DNA of 64,000 nucleotides from Bacteroidota bacterium (GTDB lineage Bacteria; Bacteroidota; Rhodothermia; Rhodothermales; JANQRZ01), in contig JBCDKT010000002.1 of NCBI GenBank assembly GCA_038746285.1, positions 1 through 64,000 of the forward strand, in the 5' to 3' direction. Of this stretch, positions 1 to 6,408 are shown in pieces. The translations under genes and the position numbers were made by a program. Numbering within the stretch: position 1 is the stretch's first letter; each line of letters opens with the position of its first letter. Under the pieces are notes generated by a model that was given only the letters and a program-made list of their open reading frames with translations, was not told the DNA's origin and made no database searches.

Positions 1-222
1 GCCGTGCGCGCGGCCTCCGACGAGGCGGTCTCGGCCGAGGTCTTCGACGTGATGGGCCGCCGCGTGGCGACGCTGGAGGCAGGGACCTCGGCCGGCGCGG
101 TGGTCGAGCTGGGGTGGACGGGCGCGGACGCGTCGGGCCGCGCGCTGGCGGGCGGGGTCTACGTGGTGCAGGTGCGCCAGGGTGCCGAGCGCCAGGTCGT
201 CAAGCTCACACTGCTACGGTAA
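1..222 (+). CDS. C-terminal end of a T9SS-exported protein (partial)
   Basis: The reading frame is open from the first base and stops at 220-222, so only the last 73 or so residues are present. The segment FDVMGRRVATLEAG followed by GRALAGGVYVVQVRQG and the end KLTLLR is the immunoglobulin-like type A sorting domain that directs proteins through the type IX secretion system of Bacteroidota and relatives. The domain is cleaved or anchored at the cell surface after export. The function of the missing mature part cannot be judged. A strong terminator lies just downstream, so this gene ends a transcription unit. Confidence 0.85.
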   Translation, partial: AVRAASDEAVSAEVFDVMGRRVATLEAGTSAGAVVELGWTGADASGRALAGGVYVVQVRQGAERQVVKLTLLR

Positions 223-243
223 GCAGACTGCCCTACCATGGTC

Positions 244-283
244 GAGGCCCCGCCGGTACACGTCCGGCGGGGCCTCGTTCTTT
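244..283 (+). terminator. Rho-independent terminator after the T9SS gene
   Basis: A perfect 13-bp stem (244-256 paired with 264-276) with a 7-nt loop is followed by GTTCTTT. It lies 22 bases after the stop codon of the plus-strand gene. The T-tract is on the plus strand, so it terminates that transcript; it may also slow minus-strand readthrough from the shell genes. Confidence 0.85.
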
Positions 284-299
284 GGGGCTACGCGGCGCG

Positions 300-758
300 C
301 TACGAGGCACGCAGCAGGGCAACGAGTTCATCCTTCGTGGCGCGGGAGATTTCGCGCCCGCGGAGCGGGAAGTCGTCGAGCTCGCGCGCGAGGATGCGGA
401 GGTCCTTTACGGTTCGCTCGGCGAGGTCGTCGTGCGGCGCGGCAGCCCGCCGCGGCGCGGCCGGCGGCGACTTCAGGGCCACGTTCTCGACGAAGGCGGC
501 GTAGACCTCGTCCGACGGGCGCGGGATGACGTGCGTCGAAACGACCTCGCCGACCCGCTCAGCGGCTCTAGCTCCGGCATCCACCGAGGCCTGCACGGCC
601 GCCGTCTCGCCGACGACCTTGACCGTGATGAGAGCAGCAACGGTCTGCTCTGCGCCGACCAACCGCACCTGCGCGGTCTTCAGCATCGCGTCGCAGGCTT
701 CGACCCCTGCGACCAAGCCTTTCGTCTCGACGAGACCGAGCGCAGGGTTAGCCGGCAT
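300..758 (-). CDS. BMC-domain shell protein with Rho_N/SAP-like C-terminal extension
   Basis: 152 residues. Residues 1-82 form one bacterial microcompartment domain ([20 protein letters not shown] near the start, then [21 protein letters not shown] and VSTHVIPRP), the module whose hexamers tile the protein shell of metabolosomes and carboxysomes. A linker rich in Pro and Ala (about 93-108) leads to a helical tail, [14 protein letters not shown] ... [13 protein letters not shown], which resembles the Rho_N/SAP-like helix-extended-loop-helix found in nucleic-acid-binding proteins. The ATG at 756-758 lies inside the upstream shell gene (11-bp overlap), so the two are translationally coupled. Tailed BMC-H proteins are known (EutK carries a winged helix), but I do not recognise this exact combination. 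No microcompartment enzyme is encoded in the window. Confidence 0.85.
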   Translation of the reverse strand: MPANPALGLVETKGLVAGVEACDAMLKTAQVRLVGAEQTVAALITVKVVGETAAVQASVDAGARAAERVGEVVSTHVIPRPSDEVYAAFVENVALKSPPAAPRRAAAPHDDLAERTVKDLRILARELDDFPLRGREISRATKDELVALLRAS

Positions 759-1041
759 TCCCGTCGGGGAGGATCATCTCGACGTCCGCATGAGGACGCG
801 GGATGACGTGGACACTCACGAGTTCGCCGACGCGCTCGGCCGCTGCGGCCCCAGCGTCGGTCGCCGCCTTGACGGCCCCAACGTCGCCTCGCACCATCAC
901 TGTCACGAAGCCCCCGCCGATTTTCTCCTTGCCGACGAGTCCAACCCGCGCCGCTTTGACCATCGCGTCGGCGGCCTCGATGGCCCCGACCAGCCCGCGT
1001 GTTTCGACCATGCCGAGGGCCGCTCCTAGTTCGTCTGCCAT
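748..1041 (-). CDS. BMC-H microcompartment shell protein (PduA/EutM-like)
   Basis: 97 residues, the normal length of a single-domain hexameric shell protein. It begins [19 protein letters not shown], continues [38 protein letters not shown] and ends with the HVIPRP segment, all hallmarks of PduA/EutM/CcmK-type subunits whose central pore passes metabolites. It is first in a two-gene leftward unit with a good promoter at 1106-1135. No aldehyde dehydrogenase, signature enzyme or pentameric vertex protein lies nearby, so it is a satellite shell locus whose cargo must be elsewhere, perhaps left of the window. Confidence 0.9.
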   Translation of the reverse strand: MADELGAALGMVETRGLVGAIEAADAMVKAARVGLVGKEKIGGGFVTVMVRGDVGAVKAATDAGAAAAERVGELVSVHVIPRPHADVEMILPDGNAG

Positions 1042-1105
1042 AGGGATTGCTGTGCTACGTGGTGAGCGAAAGGAAGACGGCGCAGCCTGCTCAGCCGCCG
1101 CTTCG

Positions 1106-1135
1106 AATATAGACGCCGCACGCCGAGCTTGTCAA
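1106..1135 (-). promoter_or_regulatory. Sigma-70-like promoter of the shell genes
   Basis: Read on the minus strand there is a TTGACA box (1130-1135), an 18-bp spacer and a TATATT box (1106-1111), 65 bases upstream of the shell gene ATG. This is close to the classical sigma-70 consensus and unlike the TTTG/TAnnTTTG promoters usual in Bacteroidota. Identified by eye only. Confidence 0.6.
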
Positions 1136-1173
1136 CGGACCGAGGGCGGAGCGTGCTCCCGGTAGCGGCCCCC

Positions 1174-2688
1174 TCACTCTGCGTCGCGCGCGTGCTCCCC
1201 TTCGTGCTCCGGCGTGCGGCCGAGCCGTAGAACATAGTCCCAACCGCTCCGCCATTCGTGCAGCCCGTAGACCCCGCTCAGCACGAGGCCGCCGGCATAG
1301 ACCCCGAGCAGGCCCACCCTCCAGGCCAGCCGCGCCGGCACCGACCACGCGAGCGAGGGCTGCGCTAGAAACCACAGCCCGACTGCGAGCAAGGCCGCGA
1401 CGGCCGGCACATGCCACGGATACGGGATGTGAACGTACCGCCGGGCCGTCCAGTCCGCGTAGAACGCCAGCCCGAGGAACGAGAGCACCGTCGCCAGCGC
1501 CGCCCCGAGCGCGCCGAGCGGCGGAATGAGCAGCAGGTTGAGCAGCCCGTTCCCGACAGCTGCCCCGACGACCCCGGCCGAGACCCGCTTCGTCTCCTCT
1601 ACTGCGTAGAGCACGTTGACGACGATGAAGTACAGCCCGTAGGCCAGGAACCCGAGTGCGATCGGTAGCACGAGGGTGTCGGCCCCGAGGTACGACGCAT
1701 CGCTGGAGAGCCACCGGGTGAGGTCGTAGGTGAAGAGGCCGAGGCCGAGCGCGGCGAAGCCCGCGAAGGCCGCGTAGTGCCGGAAGACCCGGCGGTGGAA
1801 CTGCCCGTCGCCGAGGGTGCCGTCGGGCCGGTAGAGCACCTTCAGACCGACCACCAGGAAGGCCAGTTGCAGGCTCTGCACGAGGAGGACGTTGAGGACG
1901 CCGCCCAGCCGGGCCGCCCAGCCGTAAACCGCCACGGTCTCCGCGTCCATGAGCCAGTCCAGGAGGTAGCGGTCGCCCGCATTGAGGAAGAGCGAGGCGA
2001 GCCCGCCGAGCGCGAGCGGAGCCCCGTACCGAGCAAGCCGGGCGATGAGGCGCGGGGCGAGCCGCCATTGCACGCGCAGGAGCATCGCCCCGACGAGGAC
2101 GGCGGCGCTGGCGGCCGCCGAGAGCGCGTACGCCTGCATCACCCCCAGTAGCCCCAGGCGTTCGACGCCGAGGAAATAGTAGACCCCGCCCACGAGCGCC
2201 GCGATCTCGGCCGCTGCTGCGACGGTGTAGAACCCCGCTCGCTCCTGGGACCGGAGCAGGCTAAACGGCACCATGCCCACCACCTTGAACCCCACGTAGA
2301 CGCCCAGCAGCTTCATCAGCACGGGGGCCGAGTCGGCGCTGAGCACGAGCGGCGTGAGAACCGGAGCTAGTCCCCACAGCGCAGCGCCGACTACGGTGGC
2401 AGCCAGGGCGCTCGCCACGAGGGCCGTGAACGGGAGCGCTCGCTGCATCTCGCGGTAGGCCGGGTCGGCCATGAACCGGAGCAGCCCGCTGCCCAGCCCG
2501 AGCCCGGCAACCTGAATGCCGATCTGCGCGGTGACTTCGAGGATGACCAGGTACCCGTAGCTCTCCTGCGGAAGCAGGGTCGTATCGAGGTACAGCGGAG
2601 CCAGCAGCAGGCCGCCGAGCTTGACGGCCACCCCGGCGAGGGCATACACCCCACTCTGGCGCAGGAGGCGGAGCAGTCCACCGTTCAT
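1174..2688 (-). CDS. Polysaccharide flippase, MOP/Wzx superfamily
   Basis: Taking the ATG at 2686-2688 (MNGGLLRLLRQSGVYALAG) gives 504 residues; the frame stays open upstream but that part is Arg-rich, uncharged-helix-poor shadow sequence. The protein has a long series of hydrophobic segments consistent with about 12-14 transmembrane helices, and the opening RLLRQSGVYALAGVAVKLGG is typical of O-antigen/teichoic-acid flippases that move lipid-linked sugars across the inner membrane. The start lies about 105 bp from the start of the divergent HprK-like gene, so the two may share a regulatory region. The neighbours (two glycosyltransferases and a YfhO-type protein) support a role in surface polysaccharide export; the substrate cannot be told. 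Confidence 0.85.
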   Translation of the reverse strand: MNGGLLRLLRQSGVYALAGVAVKLGGLLLAPLYLDTTLLPQESYGYLVILEVTAQIGIQVAGLGLGSGLLRFMADPAYREMQRALPFTALVASALAATVVGAALWGLAPVLTPLVLSADSAPVLMKLLGVYVGFKVVGMVPFSLLRSQERAGFYTVAAAAEIAALVGGVYYFLGVERLGLLGVMQAYALSAAASAAVLVGAMLLRVQWRLAPRLIARLARYGAPLALGGLASLFLNAGDRYLLDWLMDAETVAVYGWAARLGGVLNVLLVQSLQLAFLVVGLKVLYRPDGTLGDGQFHRRVFRHYAAFAGFAALGLGLFTYDLTRWLSSDASYLGADTLVLPIALGFLAYGLYFIVVNVLYAVEETKRVSAGVVGAAVGNGLLNLLLIPPLGALGAALATVLSFLGLAFYADWTARRYVHIPYPWHVPAVAALLAVGLWFLAQPSLAWSVPARLAWRVGLLGVYAGGLVLSGVYGLHEWRSGWDYVLRLGRTPEHEGEHARDAE

Positions 2689-2793
2689 GAGGTGCGGTGC
2701 GGGAGCGGAAGTGACGGCGCTTTCACGGGAGCGCAGAATATAATTCAGCGCACGCGGGCTACCTTGCCGCTCTCGCCCACCTTGCCTCTCCCG

Positions 2794-3900
2794 ATGCCCC
2801 CCCGTCGCCTCCGCCTGTTTGGCCGCACCGTCGAAGCCTGGGTCGATGGCACCTCGGCGGGACGCACGCTTGCTGAGGAACTCGCCCTGTACCCGGAGGC
2901 CGCGCCGGACGCGGAGCCTGACCTCGTCGTCCGTCTTGGCGACACTGCCCCGGCGCGTCCGCTGGCAACGAATCCGTCCACGCACGCCGAGCACGCGAGC
3001 GGGTTCACGGCGCGCTATACGGTGGCGACCGTGGCCTACCACTTCGAGGAGAGCCGGCTCCGGGAGCTAGGTATCCAGATCAACACGCCGCGCTCGCCGC
3101 TCTGGCGGCAGGCCCAGCGGTTCGCCGACATGCAGTTCTCGACGCGGGACGACCGTGCGGGCATTGTTTTCCACGAACTAGCCCTCGTGCCGGCCGCAGC
3201 GCTCGACCCGGAGCGGGTTCCGGTCCATGCCTCGGCGCTCGAAGCGCCGGACGGCTCGGTTACGCTCTTCGGCGGGACGGGCGGCGTCGGCAAGACCTCG
3301 CTGTGCATCGAACTGTGCCTGCACAGCGGCCACCGATTCGTGGCCGACGACATCGCCGTGCTCGGCCCGGACGGTCACGTCTTCCCGAACCTCGCCTACC
3401 CGAAGATCTACGGCTACAACCTGACCGACAACGACCCGCTGCGCGAGGCGGTCTTCGCCGAGCGCGGTCCGCTCGACCGTGCCCACTGGCACCTCCACCA
3501 ACTGCGCGGCCTCGACAAGGTGCGCCGCCGCGCCGCACCGGACGTGCTCTACGGCAGCTTCAGCCGCGCAGGCGGCCCCGTCCGGCGCTACGTTCTCCTC
3601 GCCCGCGGGCACACGCCCACCCTGCGCCTCGATCCGGTCTCGCCGGCCGAGGCCGCAGCGCTCTCCGTCTCCGTGCTCGAAGCAGAGCTCGGCGATTTCC
3701 TCAACCATCTCCGCTGGCACGCCTACAACCGGCGGCTGCTGGGCATGCCTCCGCTCGCCACCGCTTCCGACGTGGCGAGTCGGTGGCGGTCCGGGTTGGA
3801 GAAGGCATTGGACGGTGCCGAGTGCCTCATCGCCCGTGTCCCCGCCGGGATGGAGCACGGAGCATTCAAGCGGTCGATGCGCGAGGCGCTCGCCGTCTAG
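2794..3900 (+). CDS. HPr-kinase-like P-loop protein (HprK C-terminal fold)
   Basis: 368 residues from the ATG at 2794. A Walker A loop GGTGGVGKTS lies at about residues 160-169, preceded by the pattern VPVHASALEAPDGSVTLFGG and followed by FVADDIAVL, the arrangement seen in the C-terminal domain of HPr kinase/phosphorylase and its paralogues. No HPr or PTS gene is nearby, and the protein sits among polysaccharide genes, divergent from the flippase. Such HprK-like proteins are often found in peptide- or polysaccharide-biosynthesis clusters, so a small-molecule or protein kinase role is a guess. Its stop codon overlaps the stop of the convergent glycosyltransferase gene within one CTAG (3897-3900). 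Confidence 0.75.
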   Translation: MPPRRLRLFGRTVEAWVDGTSAGRTLAEELALYPEAAPDAEPDLVVRLGDTAPARPLATNPSTHAEHASGFTARYTVATVAYHFEESRLRELGIQINTPRSPLWRQAQRFADMQFSTRDDRAGIVFHELALVPAAALDPERVPVHASALEAPDGSVTLFGGTGGVGKTSLCIELCLHSGHRFVADDIAVLGPDGHVFPNLAYPKIYGYNLTDNDPLREAVFAERGPLDRAHWHLHQLRGLDKVRRRAAPDVLYGSFSRAGGPVRRYVLLARGHTPTLRLDPVSPAEAAALSVSVLEAELGDFLNHLRWHAYNRRLLGMPPLATASDVASRWRSGLEKALDGAECLIARVPAGMEHGAFKRSMREALAV

Positions 3901-4985
3901 CGCTTGGCGAGGCCAGCGAGAAGTTGAAAGAATCGCTGGCGCCGGTGCGCGCGGGTGAAGCGCGCGAGGATGTGATCGCGGGCCGCCTGCCGCCCCTCCG
4001 GTGCACGGGCGAAGGCCGTGCGGATGGCGTCGGCGATGCGCACCGGATCGGGCGCTTCGACGATCTCGCCTGCACCGCCAATCGCATCGGGGATGCCACC
4101 CACCCGGCTTCCGACCGGGATGCAGCCGCACAGCATCGCCTCGCAGAGCACGTTCGGCATCCCCTCGGAGCGGGAGAGTTGGGCGTAGACCGAGGCCGAC
4201 CCGTAGGCCTCCGCGAGCCGTTCCCGAGGCTGGGGGTCTAGAAGCTGCACGTTCTGAGGCGGGGTATACTCCGCTCGGAGCCAGGTCTGCTGTTCCGCTG
4301 TCACTCCAAGGACTGTGAACGTCACCTCCGGCATCCGCCGCGCCGTCTCAATCAGCAGATCGATTCCCTTCAGCCGGACCGTGCGGCTGGCTGACACGAA
4401 GCCGACGGTGCACACTGTCTGCCCGCGCTCGGCTGGTCCCATCGACCATGATTCCGCTTCATAGCCGGTCGGCAGCACAGCGTACGGTGTATCCAGGTCT
4501 CCAGCGTGTACCTGAACGCCCTGGGCACGCGCCCGCGGCCACGTCGCAAACCGGTTCTCTGATTCTATGAGCGCGCCTGAGACTGGCAGGAGCAGGTCAG
4601 CACGGCGCAGCACGTAGCGTGCGAGCGGTGCCCGCCATCGGCTCTCGTAGACCCCGTAGTCGAGTTCTGGCAGCCGGTTGCTGTCGAACCCGCCGAGGAT
4701 GACGGCGACGGGAACGCCGAACTGGCGGCCGGCGCGGACGGGGAACACGGCGTGGTAGTCGGCGAACCACGAGAGGATCACGTCGGCTCCGGGCGCTTCG
4801 GCGCGGAGCCAGCGGCGCTGCTCGGCGGCGCGGCGGGCGAGGGCCTGCGCGCGCCCCACGACTCCGCCGCCGCCCTGCACGTCGAACGCAAACGTGCGCA
4901 CGTCGTAGCGTTCGCTCAGCAGGCCGATGTCGTCCCGGACGAACGACGCCAGGCGGGGGTAGGTCAGCAGCAGACGAGGCAGCAT
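3897..4985 (-). CDS. Glycosyltransferase, GT4-like (GT-B fold)
   Basis: 362 residues. The C-terminal half has the nucleotide-sugar-binding signature of GT4 enzymes: RLKGIDLLIETARRMPEVTFTVLG, LLDPQPRERLAEAYGSASVYAQLSRSEGMPNVLCEAMLCGCIPVGSRVGGIPDAIG. The N-terminal acceptor domain is shorter than usual, starting directly at LLLTYPRLASFVRDDI. The retaining mechanism and a lipid-linked or polysaccharide acceptor are expected from the family. It follows the next glycosyltransferase gene by 13 bp on the same strand and is probably co-transcribed with it. Confidence 0.85.
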   Translation of the reverse strand: MLPRLLLTYPRLASFVRDDIGLLSERYDVRTFAFDVQGGGGVVGRAQALARRAAEQRRWLRAEAPGADVILSWFADYHAVFPVRAGRQFGVPVAVILGGFDSNRLPELDYGVYESRWRAPLARYVLRRADLLLPVSGALIESENRFATWPRARAQGVQVHAGDLDTPYAVLPTGYEAESWSMGPAERGQTVCTVGFVSASRTVRLKGIDLLIETARRMPEVTFTVLGVTAEQQTWLRAEYTPPQNVQLLDPQPRERLAEAYGSASVYAQLSRSEGMPNVLCEAMLCGCIPVGSRVGGIPDAIGGAGEIVEAPDPVRIADAIRTAFARAPEGRQAARDHILARFTRAHRRQRFFQLLAGLAKR

Positions 4986-4998
4986 CGGCAGGACCGGG

Positions 4999-6309
4999 CT
5001 AGGCAGCGAGCATCTCAGTGAGCAGCGACGCGATCTCTCCCGTCTGCGCGCGGCGCGAGTATGGCGCGGCGGCCTCGGGACCTGCTCCCTCGGGCATCGC
5101 CCCGCGCTCCCATGCCTCGTAGAGCGAACCCAGATGTTCGGCGAAGCCTTCGGCGTCGGCGCGGTCGATCATCCGTCCGGCTCCGGTCTCGCGCAAGAGG
5201 TCGGCGGCTTCGCCGTCCGGCGGACCGGCACCGAGGACGGGGCGGGCGGCGGCGAGGTATTCGTAGAGCTTGCCCGTCGTCGTACCGTGCTCGTGGCTGT
5301 ACGGCTCGATTGTGAGTAGGAGCGCCGTCGCCCGCTGCATCTCGCGGACGGCCGCGTCGTGCGCCACGTACCCGACGGTCTCCGTGACGGTGTCGAGGCC
5401 GTGGCGGCGGAGCGTCGCCTGCACGTCGTCGCCCACGCGTCCGACGAGCCGGAGCCGGAGCTTGGGAACCTGCCCCTGCGCGCGCAACCTCGCTACCGCC
5501 TGCCACAGCGCCTCGGGGCTGCGCGAGCCGTAAAGGCTGCCGACGTAGGCCAGCACGAACCGGTCGTTGGGAGGCTTCGGCTCCTGGGCAAAGTCCGCCG
5601 GGTCGAACCCGTTCTCGACGACCGCGAAATCGCTTGCCTGCCGCCCAGTCTTGCCGAGCAGGAGCGTGCGTCCCGCCTCGCTGATCGTGACGACGCGCGT
5701 GGCCTGGCTGAGCACGGCACGCTCCAGCCATTCGTCTACGGCACGGGCGGCGGGCGTCCGGGGCAGCTCGTCGTAGTAGCTGATGTCGGTCCACGGGTCG
5801 CGGAAGTCGGCCAGCCACGGAAGGCCGGTGAGGCGGTGGAGCGCCAGTCCCGTGAGGTGGACCGAGTGCGGTGGCCCCGAGGTGAGCACGGCGTCGAACG
5901 GCCGCCCGCGCAGCACGCGCAGCCCTCGGCGGACGGCGGCCGGTACCCACCCGACGCGGGCGTCCGGGATGAACAGGTTGGCCCGCACCCACTGCGCGAC
6001 GTGCTCCTTCCAGTCGGTCCGCTCGGCGACGTGCCCCGAGGTCTCAGCGACGGCCTGCTGCCGCGAGCGGCCCGTCAGCCGGGCGTAGGCCCCGTACGGA
6101 TCGAACGAGGCCGTCCGGTGAACTTCCGTGCCCGGCGGCACCTCGTGCACCAGCGTCTCGTCGTACTTCGGGTATGCCCCGGCCTCGACCGTCAGCACGA
6201 CCGGCTCGACCCCGACCTCGCGGAAGTACTTGATCCACTTCAGCACCCGCTGCACCCCAGCCCCGCCGGACGGCGGAAAGTAGTAGGTGACCACGAGCAG
6301 GCGGATCAT
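4999..6309 (-). CDS. Glycosyltransferase family 4-type protein
   Basis: 436 residues from the ATG at 6307-6309, chosen because MIRLLVVTYYFPPSGGAGVQR is a classic GT4 N-terminus; the longer open frame upstream only reads through a heptad repeat. The body shows PWLADFRDPWTD, the linker VVENGFDPADF, and the donor domain LAYVGSLYGSRSPEALWQAVARL ... TTTGKLYEYLAAARPVLGAGPPDGEAADLL. It is the type found beside sialic-acid/LPS and capsule genes. Together with the downstream glycosyltransferase and the flippase it likely builds a surface glycan. Confidence 0.87.
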   Translation of the reverse strand: MIRLLVVTYYFPPSGGAGVQRVLKWIKYFREVGVEPVVLTVEAGAYPKYDETLVHEVPPGTEVHRTASFDPYGAYARLTGRSRQQAVAETSGHVAERTDWKEHVAQWVRANLFIPDARVGWVPAAVRRGLRVLRGRPFDAVLTSGPPHSVHLTGLALHRLTGLPWLADFRDPWTDISYYDELPRTPAARAVDEWLERAVLSQATRVVTISEAGRTLLLGKTGRQASDFAVVENGFDPADFAQEPKPPNDRFVLAYVGSLYGSRSPEALWQAVARLRAQGQVPKLRLRLVGRVGDDVQATLRRHGLDTVTETVGYVAHDAAVREMQRATALLLTIEPYSHEHGTTTGKLYEYLAAARPVLGAGPPDGEAADLLRETGAGRMIDRADAEGFAEHLGSLYEAWERGAMPEGAGPEAAAPYSRRAQTGEIASLLTEMLAA

Positions 6310-6315
6310 GGACGA

Positions 6316-6343
6316 GAGGACAGAGGACAGAGGACAGAGGACA
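6316..6343. repeat. Heptad tandem repeat, four perfect copies
   Basis: Four uninterrupted copies of GAGGACA lie 7 bases upstream of the start codon of the glycosyltransferase gene, in its presumed leader. It belongs to a family of intergenic 7-bp-period repeats seen elsewhere in the window. Confidence 0.9.
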
Positions 6344-6408
6344 GAAAGGTAGGCGCGGAGCGCGACGGGGTCGGTAAATTTTTGGGCTTTTATCTCCACT
6401 CCCTCCAC

